Assembly (NCBI GenBank): GCA_947165115.1
Contig: CAMUZD010000137.1
Location: 1-5,469 of the forward strand
Source: an uncultured Clostridia bacterium
GTDB lineage: Bacteria; Bacillota; Clostridia; Oscillospirales; Acutalibacteraceae
DNA length: 5,469 nucleotides
Direction of reading: 5' to 3'
Every line of letters begins with the position of its first letter. Positions within the stretch are counted from its first letter, which is position 1. This document shows positions 1-5,469 of the stretch, piece after piece. The notes under the pieces were generated by a model. It had not been told where the DNA came from. It saw nothing but the letters and a program-made list of their open reading frames with translations, and searched no databases. Both the position numbers and the translations under genes were made by a program.

Positions 1-790
1 GATGATGGACGGCCTCGCCCTTCACTATTATACCGTTACCCACGAATGGGGCCGCAAGGGCAGCGCGCTCGAATTTTCAACCGAGGAATACTATAAGACC
101 CTTCGCAAGGCGTACCATATCGATGAGATTATCCGCCGCCATCTTGAAATAATGAACAGGCACGATCCTTCAAAGAGGGTTCAGCTTGTAATTGACGAAT
201 GGGGCACCTGGCACGATGTCGAGCCCGGTACGAATCCCGGCTTCCTCTATCAGCAGAATACACTGCGCGACGCAATTGTCGCGGCGCTCAATCTCAATAT
301 ATTCAATAAGCATTCCGACAGAATCAGAATGTGCAACATAGCGCAGACAATCAATGTGCTCCAGTCCGTTGCCCTGACCGACGGCGCGGATATGGTCCTT
401 ACCCCGACCTATTATGTTTTCAAGATGTTCAGAGATCATCAGCAGAATACCCTGCTCGGTTCGTTCCTGACGAGCGATGAAGTCGGCACCGATGAGGATA
501 AGCTTCCTCAGCTTGTCGAGAGCGCTTCAATCGATGAAAACGGAGTCATTTATTCAACAATCGCTAATACAAGCGCCGACGCTCCCGCGCAGATCAAATG
601 TCAGGTTGCCGACAGCGAGGTCGGTGAAATCGAGGCCGAGATTCTCACCGGCAAAATCGATGCCTATAATTCCTTCGATAATAAGGGCGTTGTCAGAACC
701 GAAAAATTCGACGGCTTCACAAAGACCGCCGACGGCTTCACGGCCGAAATCCCCGCCTGCTCGGTTGTTAAATTCACAATCAGAAGATGA
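1..790 (+). CDS. GH51 alpha-L-arabinofuranosidase, C-terminal part (5' end outside window)
   Basis: This is the C-terminal 262 residues of a glycoside hydrolase family 51 enzyme, which removes terminal alpha-L-arabinofuranosyl groups from arabinoxylan or arabinan oligosaccharides, usually inside the cell. Residues counted from the ATG at 2 show an HYY motif (8-10) and the motif VIDEWG (63-68), in which E66 matches the catalytic nucleophile. The stretch from about 85 to 150 completes the TIM barrel (NIAQTINVLQ, then TPTYYVFKMFRDH), and about 155-262 is the C-terminal beta domain, ending SVVKFTIRR. Family members have about 500 residues and the nucleophile sits about 200 from the end, as here. 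About 230 residues, including the acid/base Glu of the NE motif, therefore lie upstream, and the ATGs at 2 and 5 are internal. The stop overlaps the next start (ATGA, 787-790). Family assignment is firm; the exact substrate is not visible. Confidence 0.93.
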   Translation, partial: MMDGLALHYYTVTHEWGRKGSALEFSTEEYYKTLRKAYHIDEIIRRHLEIMNRHDPSKRVQLVIDEWGTWHDVEPGTNPGFLYQQNTLRDAIVAALNLNIFNKHSDRIRMCNIAQTINVLQSVALTDGADMVLTPTYYVFKMFRDHQQNTLLGSFLTSDEVGTDEDKLPQLVESASIDENGVIYSTIANTSADAPAQIKCQVADSEVGEIEAEILTGKIDAYNSFDNKGVVRTEKFDGFTKTADGFTAEIPACSVVKFTIRR

Positions 791-1038
791 CGGAAGAGAG
801 AGTCTGCCGCAGATGCCTGCTTTTTGAGAGCGGGCGCGGCGATGTGCTTGAAGATATCAGGATAAGAATCGGAAAGCTTTCCGAAAAAGAAAGAGCGAAG
901 AGCGAAATATATGAAGAGCGCCTCGGCATATGCGCCGGGTGTGAATTTCTCGCGGACGGCACCTGCCTCAAATGCGGCTGCTATCCCGAATTCAGAGCGG
1001 CATTTGCAAAGAACAGATGCCCGAATTGTAAATGGTAA
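787..1038 (+). CDS. DUF6171 family small cysteine-rich protein
   Basis: This 83-residue protein has nine cysteines: C7 and C10 (CRRC), C49 and C52 (CAGC), C60, C63 and C65 (CLKCGC), and C78 and C81 (CPNC), ending in KW. The order CxxC, helical charged spacer (about 20-45), CxxC, CxxCGCY, CP..W matches the DUF6171 family of Firmicutes, whose function is unknown to me. Paired cysteines suggest structural zinc binding (inference). There is no signal peptide or membrane segment. The start is set by the ATGA overlap with the arabinofuranosidase stop; only a weak AGAAG lies directly upstream, so translation probably depends on coupling. Its stop is followed 14 bases later by the CAP lipoprotein gene. 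Nothing ties its role to arabinose metabolism beyond position. Confidence 0.85.
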   Translation: MTEERVCRRCLLFESGRGDVLEDIRIRIGKLSEKERAKSEIYEERLGICAGCEFLADGTCLKCGCYPEFRAAFAKNRCPNCKW

Positions 1039-1040
1039 TC

Positions 1041-1046
1041 GAGGTG
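1041..1046 (+). promoter_or_regulatory. Ribosome binding site of the CAP lipoprotein gene
   Basis: GAGGTG lies six bases before the ATG at 1053, in the 14-base gap after the DUF6171 stop. It is a good Shine-Dalgarno match and fixes the start of a lipoprotein signal peptide. Confidence 0.7.
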
Positions 1047-1052
1047 TATTGA

Positions 1053-2147
1053 ATGAAAAGCAGAATAGCGGCAGCTGCCGCCGTGATACTGATGCTCCTT
1101 TCCCTTGCATCATGCGGCCTGCCGAAAATAACCGGAGATTTCGACTTCGGCAAAAAGGATACAACGGCCGAGCCCTCCTCGTTGACGCGGGAGAGTGAAA
1201 GCGAAGCGGAGACGGAGAAGACTGCGGAAGCGGAAAAAACCACGCAGAGCGAATCCGTCAGACCGGGTGTCACCGAAACTGACGCTTCCCCCGCGAAAAC
1301 AACCGCGGGCGGGATATCCGAAATAATTGAAACGGCGACTACCGCGCTCAGGACAACATCCGAGAAAATCACATCGGATATAACAAAATATTCGAGAACC
1401 TCGAGGACTACCACGACAAGACCGCCGAGAACAACGACAACAAGAGCAAGCACGACCAAGGCGAGCACGACCGCCAAGCCGTCAACAACCAAGGCGAGCA
1501 CAACCGCGAAGCAGACGACTGCCTCGGGCAATTTCGGAGGCTATACCGGCAGGGTTGTGACCGAAAACAAGACATATACGAGCGATCTCAAATACGGCGT
1601 TGACCTTCACCGCCATGTTACGATTTATTACGGCTTCAATTCCGAGGGCAAGAAGTATGTGCTCAAGGAGGAGGAGACGGGCAGAACCTATGACAGAAGC
1701 ACCTATTCGGCAACCTACAGCCAGCTTCTCCCCGCCGCGCAGAAGAACAGACAGACCTACGCGGCATATATCAATGAGGTTCTGCGCCTTACCAATCAGA
1801 TGAGAGCCGAGAAGGGACTCAGACCCCTCCAGCTCAGCGAAAAGCTCTGCACCCAGGCGAATGTCAGGGCGGAGGAGGTCGCTTGGAGCGGCAAGCATTC
1901 CCATTACAGACCCAACCTCAAGAGCTATACCTCGATTTTTAAGGAAAACGGCATTACGACCGGTCTCGCGGGCGAGAATCTCGGCTGGTATTACAGCTCG
2001 GCCGCCGATGTTTGCGCCGCGTGGAAGGCATCGCAGACCCACTATGACAATATTATGAAACCCGATTTCAAATATATCGGAATCGGTGTCGCCGCCGAGG
2101 CGGACCCGACCAAGAATCTCTGCTGGGTTCAGCATTTTACGGATTGA
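1053..2147 (+). CDS. CAP (SCP/PR-1) domain lipoprotein with Ser/Thr-rich stalk
   Basis: This 364-residue protein is probably anchored to the outer face of the cell membrane. Residues 1-21 form a lipoprotein signal peptide: basic MKSR, an Ala/Leu-rich core, and lipobox L18-A-S-C21. Residues about 30-115 are rich in Glu, Ser and Thr. Residues about 116-158 are a Thr/Arg/Lys low-complexity stalk containing two 11-residue repeats. Residues about 160-235 are a Tyr-rich segment I do not recognise. Residues about 238-362 are a CAP domain: LRLTNQMRAEKGL (244-256), RAEE (272-275), HSHYR (282-286), AGENLG (306-311), W324 and QTHYDNIM (328-335), ending CWVQHF. The His/Glu cavity residues typical of bacterial CAP proteins (H284, E308, H330) appear present. 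Bacterial CAP domains are widespread and mostly of unknown activity; a role at the cell wall is inference. A strong GAGGTG site supports the start. The DUF951 gene begins three bases after the stop. Confidence 0.92.
   Translation: MKSRIAAAAAVILMLLSLASCGLPKITGDFDFGKKDTTAEPSSLTRESESEAETEKTAEAEKTTQSESVRPGVTETDASPAKTTAGGISEIIETATTALRTTSEKITSDITKYSRTSRTTTTRPPRTTTTRASTTKASTTAKPSTTKASTTAKQTTASGNFGGYTGRVVTENKTYTSDLKYGVDLHRHVTIYYGFNSEGKKYVLKEEETGRTYDRSTYSATYSQLLPAAQKNRQTYAAYINEVLRLTNQMRAEKGLRPLQLSEKLCTQANVRAEEVAWSGKHSHYRPNLKSYTSIFKENGITTGLAGENLGWYYSSAADVCAAWKASQTHYDNIMKPDFKYIGIGVAAEADPTKNLCWVQHFTD
1449..1514 (+). repeat. Two tandem 33-base repeats coding for an 11-residue Thr-rich unit
   Basis: Two in-frame copies, 1449-1481 and 1482-1514, encode STTKASTTAK followed by P in the first copy and Q in the second. 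The copies differ mainly at third codon positions and keep the protein sequence, so they are an old or selected protein repeat rather than a recent DNA duplication. They sit in the stalk of the CAP lipoprotein, in a wider tract rich in ACN (Thr) codons (about 1390-1530). Confidence 0.85.
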
Positions 2148-2150
2148 TTT

Positions 2151-2339
2151 ATGGATATTAAACTCGGAGACAGACTCCTTATGAAAAAACCGCATCCCTG
2201 CGGCAACAATGTTTTCATCGTCCTGCGAACGGGCGCCGACCTGCGTCTTAAATGCGCCGAATGCGGCAGGGAGATTATGATTGAGCGCATAAAGGCTCAG
2301 AAGAATATCAGGAAAGTTATGCGTGACGAAGATGCTTGA
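2151..2339 (+). CDS. DUF951 family small protein
   Basis: This 62-residue protein matches the DUF951 family of Firmicutes. It has the opening MDIKLGDRLLMKKPHPCGNN, with HPCG at 15-18, a central beta-rich part, and C35-A-E-C38-GREIMI, followed by a basic tail. H15, C17, C35 and C38 could bind a metal ion (inference). The function is not known to me; the small basic fold could suit nucleic acid binding, but nothing here proves it. The gene starts three bases after the CAP lipoprotein stop and has only a weak GGA (2141-2143) as ribosome site, so translation may be coupled to the gene before it. Its 3' end overlaps prfA by 8 or 17 bases depending on the prfA start, which points to a shared transcript with the release factor gene. 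Confidence 0.88.
   Translation: MDIKLGDRLLMKKPHPCGNNVFIVLRTGADLRLKCAECGREIMIERIKAQKNIRKVMRDEDA
2310..2313 (+). promoter_or_regulatory. Candidate ribosome binding site for prfA inside the DUF951 gene
   Basis: AGGA lies nine bases before a GTG at 2323 but 18 bases before the ATG at 2332. Spacing therefore favours the GTG, while protein similarity favours the ATG. The site decides between the two prfA starts. Confidence 0.4.
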
Positions 2340-3405
2340 CAAGTTGAGAGAGGTCGAGAAGCGCTTCGAACAGCTCAATGAGAGATTGTGCGACAGCGAC
2401 ATCGCCTCCGATATCGAAGAATACAAAAAAATAATGCAGGAGCTCAAGACGCTGACTCCCGTCGTTGAGAAATTCAGGGAATACAAAAAGATTGAATCCT
2501 CAATGCAGGAGGCAAAGGAGCTGCTTGACGAGGGCGGACTCGAGCCCGATTTCAAGGAGATGGTGCGAGAGGAATTCGAGAGCGCCAAGGAGGAGCTTGA
2601 AGTCTGCGCCGAAGAGCTCAAAGTGCTTCTGCTCCCGCGCGACCCGAATGATGACAGAAACGTCGTGGTCGAAATTCGCGCCGGCGCGGGCGGCGAGGAG
2701 GCCTCGCTCTTTGCGGGCGTTCTCTTCAGAATGTATTCAATGTATGCCCAGGCGCGCGGGTGGAAATGCGAAATCGTCAACGAAAACGCGACAGAGCTCG
2801 GCGGCTTCAAGGAAGTCAGCTTCATGATTGAGGGCGAGGGAGCTTATTCCCGCCTCAAATTCGAGAGCGGAGTCCACAGAGTCCAGCGTGTGCCCGAGAC
2901 CGAGAGTCAGGGCAGAATCCAGACCTCGACTGCGACTGTCGCCGTGCTTCCCGAGGCGGAGGATGTCGATATCGAGATAAATCCCGCCGACCTGCAGATA
3001 GATACCTTCCGCTCAAGCGGAGCGGGCGGTCAGCATATCAATAAAACGGAGAGCGCCATCCGCATAACGCATCTGCCGACAGGCACGGTTGTAGAATGTC
3101 AGGATGAGCGAAGCCAGTATAAGAACAAAGACAAGGCGATGAAGGTCCTGCGTTCGAAGATTCTCGAAATGGAGATGGAGAAACAGCAGAGCGCGATTGC
3201 GGGCGAGAGACGGGCCCAGGTCGGAACGGGAGACAGGAGCGAGAGAATACGCACCTATAATTTCCCCCAGGGCAGAGTCAGCGACCACCGCATAAATCTT
3301 ACCCTTTATAAAATCGAAGCGATAATCAACGGTGACCTCGATGAGATTATCGACGCGCTGATTACCGCGGATACAGCGGAGAAACTTAAAAGCAGTTCAC
3401 AATGA
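2332..3405 (+). CDS. prfA: Peptide chain release factor 1 (RF1)
   Basis: RF1 recognises UAA and UAG stop codons in the ribosomal A site and triggers hydrolysis of the finished peptide. Counted from the ATG at 2332 the protein has 357 residues, usual for the family (about 355-360). A helical N-terminal domain covers about 1-100. The codon-recognition domain carries the PxT tripeptide as P188-E-T190 in RVPETESQGRIQTS, the RF1 form rather than the SPF of RF2. The catalytic GGQ is at 232-234 in SSGAGGQHINKTESAIR, followed by QDERSQYKNKDKA and the conserved tail RTYNFPQGRVSDHRIN. The start is uncertain: MLDKLREVEKRFEQLN aligns with RF1 N-termini, but an in-frame GTG at 2323 has the better-spaced ribosome site and would add three residues. 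The stop overlaps the next start (ATGA, 3402-3405). No prmC, the methylase for the GGQ glutamine, lies beside it in this window. Confidence 0.97.
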   Translation: MLDKLREVEKRFEQLNERLCDSDIASDIEEYKKIMQELKTLTPVVEKFREYKKIESSMQEAKELLDEGGLEPDFKEMVREEFESAKEELEVCAEELKVLLLPRDPNDDRNVVVEIRAGAGGEEASLFAGVLFRMYSMYAQARGWKCEIVNENATELGGFKEVSFMIEGEGAYSRLKFESGVHRVQRVPETESQGRIQTSTATVAVLPEAEDVDIEINPADLQIDTFRSSGAGGQHINKTESAIRITHLPTGTVVECQDERSQYKNKDKAMKVLRSKILEMEMEKQQSAIAGERRAQVGTGDRSERIRTYNFPQGRVSDHRINLTLYKIEAIINGDLDEIIDALITADTAEKLKSSSQ

Positions 3406-5006
3406 AAACACTTTATCTGAAATCCGAAAATGAGAATACACCGTCGATTGCCGCCGGGATACTGAAAGACGGCGGTACAGTCGCGATACCCACCGAGACG
3501 GTTTACGGGCTCGCTGCAAACGCTCTCAATCCTGAGGCGGTCGCAAAGATATTCGCGGCGAAGGGCAGACCGCAGGATAATCCGCTGATTGTCCACGTGC
3601 AGTCGCTCGATGAAATACCGCCTCTCGTTGAGAAGGTCGATGAGCGTCTTCCCGCGCTTGCGGAGAGATTCTGGCCCGGTCCGCTGACGGTGATTATGAA
3701 AAAATCGGCGCTTGTTCCCGACGCGGTTTCAGCGGGGCTCGATACGGTCGCAATCCGTATGCCCTCGCATCCCGCCGCGAGGGAAATCATAAAGGCGTGC
3801 GGTTTTCCGCTGGCAGCTCCGAGCGCCAACGCTTCGGGCAGACCGAGCCCGACCAGGGCGGAGCACGTGAAAGAGGATCTCGACGGCAGGATTGACGCGG
3901 TGGTTGACGGCGGCGAATGCGAGGTCGGCGTGGAATCGACGGTTATCACGCTCGCGACCGAGCCCCCGACTCTGCTCAGACCCGGCGGAGTAACTCCCGA
4001 AGAACTTGAAGAGGTGCTCGGGAAAATCGAGATTTCCCACGCGGTCTATGAGAAACTCGCGGAGGGCGAAAAGGCGCATTCACCCGGCATGAAATACAAG
4101 CACTATGCCCCGAAGGCGCAGGTAACGCTGATTAAAGGCAGTTTTGAAAGATATGAAAAATTTCTGAAAGCTCATAACGAATCAATCTGCGCGGTCTGCT
4201 TCGAGGGCGAGGGAAAAAACTTCGATGAATATATCGAATACGGCAGGGCGAAGGACAGCCTGATTCAGGCGCACAATATCTTTGAGGTCCTGCGCGAGGT
4301 TGACGCGAAGGGATATAAAAAGGCATTTGTCAGATGCCCGTCAATAAAAGGCGTTGGGCTCGCGGTATTCAACCGCCTCATCCGCTCCGCCGCATTCCGT
4401 ATTATCGACCTTGATTTTGATATTCCCGTTTACGGGTTGACCGGCCAGACCGGCGCGGGCAAGAGCATTGTCGGAGAAGAGCTCGCAAAATACGGCTTCT
4501 GCATAATCGATACCGATTCACTCGCAAGAAAAGCCGTCGAGAGTCCCGAAGTGCTGAGCGCACTCAAAGATGCCTTCGGCGAAGATATTGTTTTCGACGG
4601 GAAGCTCGACAGAGCACTGCTCGCTTCAAGAGCGTTTGCGAGCGATGAAAATACGAAAATTCTCAATTCGGCAACTCATCCCGAAATCACGCGGCTGACC
4701 GTTGAAGAGATTCACGCGGCAGAGAAATCGGGAGCGAAGGCGGCGGTTATTGACGCGCCTGTGTTATTCGAGAGCCCGCTTACCTGCCTTTGCAGAAAGA
4801 TTATCTGCGTGACGGCGGACGAAGAGGCGAGGCTTGAGAGAATTATGCTGCGCGACGGCATAAGCCGGGAGAAGGCACTCGAGCGTATAAAAGCGCAGAG
4901 GAGCGAAGAATACTACGTTTCAAAATCAGATATTATTATCCGCAACTCGGATATTGACGATACCCGTGATAAGACGGTAAAAATCGCAAGGGAGGAATTA
5001 TTATGA
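3402..5006 (+). CDS. Fusion of threonylcarbamoyl-AMP synthase (Sua5/YwlC) and dephospho-CoA kinase (CoaE)
   Basis: This 534-residue protein holds two complete enzymes. Residues 1-about 338 are Sua5/YwlC, which makes threonylcarbamoyl-AMP from threonine, bicarbonate and ATP for t6A37 of tRNA. Its YrdC domain shows PTETVYGLAANA (30-41), KGRPQDNPL (54-62), PSANASGRPSPT (140-151) and VESTV (177-181). The linker HSPGMKYKHYAPKA (226-239) leads to the Sua5 domain, ending NRLIRSAAFRII (324-335). Residues about 342-534 are CoaE, which phosphorylates dephospho-CoA in the last step of CoA synthesis: P-loop GQTGAGKS (348-355), DTDSLAR (370-376), LNSATHPEI (421-429), DAPVLFE (451-457), and RIMLRDG...RIKAQ (480-499). 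Each half has normal family length (about 340 and 195). The junction (about 4410-4430) has no stop, linker or internal start codon. The start overlaps the prfA stop (ATGA), with no good ribosome site, so coupling is likely. No single standard symbol applies (ywlC/tsaC2 plus coaE). Confidence 0.95.
   Translation: MKTLYLKSENENTPSIAAGILKDGGTVAIPTETVYGLAANALNPEAVAKIFAAKGRPQDNPLIVHVQSLDEIPPLVEKVDERLPALAERFWPGPLTVIMKKSALVPDAVSAGLDTVAIRMPSHPAAREIIKACGFPLAAPSANASGRPSPTRAEHVKEDLDGRIDAVVDGGECEVGVESTVITLATEPPTLLRPGGVTPEELEEVLGKIEISHAVYEKLAEGEKAHSPGMKYKHYAPKAQVTLIKGSFERYEKFLKAHNESICAVCFEGEGKNFDEYIEYGRAKDSLIQAHNIFEVLREVDAKGYKKAFVRCPSIKGVGLAVFNRLIRSAAFRIIDLDFDIPVYGLTGQTGAGKSIVGEELAKYGFCIIDTDSLARKAVESPEVLSALKDAFGEDIVFDGKLDRALLASRAFASDENTKILNSATHPEITRLTVEEIHAAEKSGAKAAVIDAPVLFESPLTCLCRKIICVTADEEARLERIMLRDGISREKALERIKAQRSEEYYVSKSDIIIRNSDIDDTRDKTVKIAREELL
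4990..4995 (+). promoter_or_regulatory. Ribosome binding site of the M18 aminopeptidase gene
   Basis: GGGAGG, preceded by AA, lies seven bases before the ATG at 5003 and within the last codons of the fusion gene. It is the strongest Shine-Dalgarno in the window and supports the 5003 start and independent ribosome loading. Confidence 0.8.
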
Positions 5007-5469
5007 GCAAAAAGACACAGGAAGAGATTCTCAAGGAGGAACTTTTCTACACACCGCAGAACGCGTATTATGTATGCGACGATAAAGAGATAGCCAAGGC
5101 GGAGAAATTCTGCGACGGTTATATTGACTTTCTCAATGCCTGCCGCACGGAGAGGGAAGCCAACGCTTTCGTCAAGGCGCTCGCGATAAGCAAGGGATAT
5201 AAGGAATTCAATCCTAAGGGTAAATACAAAGCGGGCGACAAGGTTTATTATGATGTTCACAATAAATCGCTCATTCTCACAACATTCGGCAAAAAGAGCA
5301 TTTCCGCCGGCACAAAAATCGTTGCCGCGCATATAGATTCCCCGCGCCTCGACCTCAAGCCCAATCCGCTCTATGAGGATGAGGAGCTCGGATATTTCAA
5401 GACTCATTACTACGGCGGAATCAAAAAGTATCAGTGGCCGACCGTTCCGCTCGCCCTTCACGGCGTGAT
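5003..5469 (+). CDS. M18 family metallo-aminopeptidase, N-terminal part (3' end outside window)
   Basis: The first 155 residues of a cytoplasmic zinc aminopeptidase of peptidase family M18 (aspartyl aminopeptidase group) are present; the frame is still open at the window end. These enzymes remove N-terminal residues, often acidic ones, from peptides and normally have about 430-480 residues, so about two thirds is missing. The first metal-binding motif is visible as VAAHIDSPRLDLKP (107-120), with H110 as the expected zinc ligand and D112 next in the HxD pattern. It is followed by YFKTHYYGGIKKYQW (131-145) and PLALHGV, which resembles the clostridial aminopeptidase 1 subgroup (apeA-like; subgroup is from memory). 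The start overlaps the stop of the sua5-coaE gene by ATGA and has a strong GGGAGG site. Co-transcription with the genes before it is likely. Substrate preference cannot be read from this part. Confidence 0.92.
   Translation, partial: MSKKTQEEILKEELFYTPQNAYYVCDDKEIAKAEKFCDGYIDFLNACRTEREANAFVKALAISKGYKEFNPKGKYKAGDKVYYDVHNKSLILTTFGKKSISAGTKIVAAHIDSPRLDLKPNPLYEDEELGYFKTHYYGGIKKYQWPTVPLALHGV

Noticed and set aside
664..1164. Minus-strand frame of 166 codons over GH51, DUF6171 and the CAP gene start
   Set aside because: It spans three plus-strand genes and shows no family motif.
1390..1530. Repeated ACN-rich DNA considered as a CRISPR or intergenic repeat array
   Set aside because: The repeats are contiguous, in frame and encode a Thr-rich stalk; there are no spacers.
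992..1531. Minus-strand frame with Val/Leu-rich runs that resemble membrane segments
   Set aside because: The Val and Leu runs are the reverse complement of the Thr/Lys codon tract of the lipoprotein stalk, so they are a composition artefact.
2336..2341. TTGACA, a perfect -35 box, at the start of prfA
   Set aside because: No -10-like sequence follows at 16-18 bases (the region is GC-rich coding sequence), and it lies downstream of the prfA start.
1482..2825. Long open frame of 447 codons on the minus strand
   Set aside because: It lies wholly opposite the CAP, DUF951 and prfA genes, all clearly real by family motifs. Its protein is Ser/Leu/Arg-rich without a domain. Frequent GAG/CTC and similar codons on the + strand keep this frame open.
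4400..4440. Possibility that the Sua5-CoaE fusion is an assembly error joining two genes
   Set aside because: The reading frame is continuous with normal codon use and no leftover stop or start; both domain ends are intact. A check in the reads is still listed under findings.
4954..4982. TTGACG followed by GTAAAA as a possible promoter for the M18 gene
   Set aside because: The -10 part matches consensus at only two of six positions and the region codes for the end of CoaE.
4913..5461. Minus-strand frame of 182 codons over the sua5-coaE/M18 junction
   Set aside because: It is antisense to two well-supported genes and has no recognisable domain or ribosome site.

Overview
The window looks like chromosomal DNA of a member of the Clostridia, most likely a gut or rumen Oscillospirales/Ruminococcaceae-type bacterium. 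This is inferred from small protein families typical of that group (DUF6171, DUF951), a plant-fibre GH51 enzyme, strong GGAGG-type ribosome sites, moderate GC content and very tight same-strand packing. No species can be named from the sequence alone. All seven genes lie on the + strand. No intergenic gap exceeds about 15 bases, so there is no long gene-free stretch, and I found no RNA gene, insertion sequence, CRISPR array or convincing terminator.

Positions 1-1038: the C-terminal half of a GH51 alpha-L-arabinofuranosidase, joined by an ATGA stop/start overlap to a small cysteine-rich DUF6171 protein. Positions 1053-2147: a lipoprotein with a Ser/Thr/Glu-rich stalk, a short tandem repeat and a C-terminal CAP (SCP/PR-1) domain. 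Positions 2151-3405: a 62-residue DUF951 protein overlapping prfA (peptide chain release factor 1). Positions 3402-5006: one continuous reading frame that fuses a full-length Sua5/YwlC threonylcarbamoyl-AMP synthase to dephospho-CoA kinase (CoaE). Positions 5003-5469: the N-terminal part of an M18 family metallo-aminopeptidase, cut by the window edge.

prfA, sua5-coaE and the M18 gene are chained by 4-base ATGA overlaps and probably form one transcription unit with DUF951. Two of these functions serve translation: RF1 ends protein synthesis, and Sua5 makes the precursor of the t6A37 modification of ANN-decoding tRNAs. CoaE makes coenzyme A and M18 enzymes recycle peptides, so this is a housekeeping cluster rather than a dedicated pathway. 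The GH51 and CAP genes upstream look like accessory functions placed next to it.

The most notable item is the Sua5-CoaE fusion. It is seamless, has no linker and no internal start codon at the junction, and both halves keep their main motifs. I see no evidence of a wholly new multi-gene system such as a defence island or mobile element.
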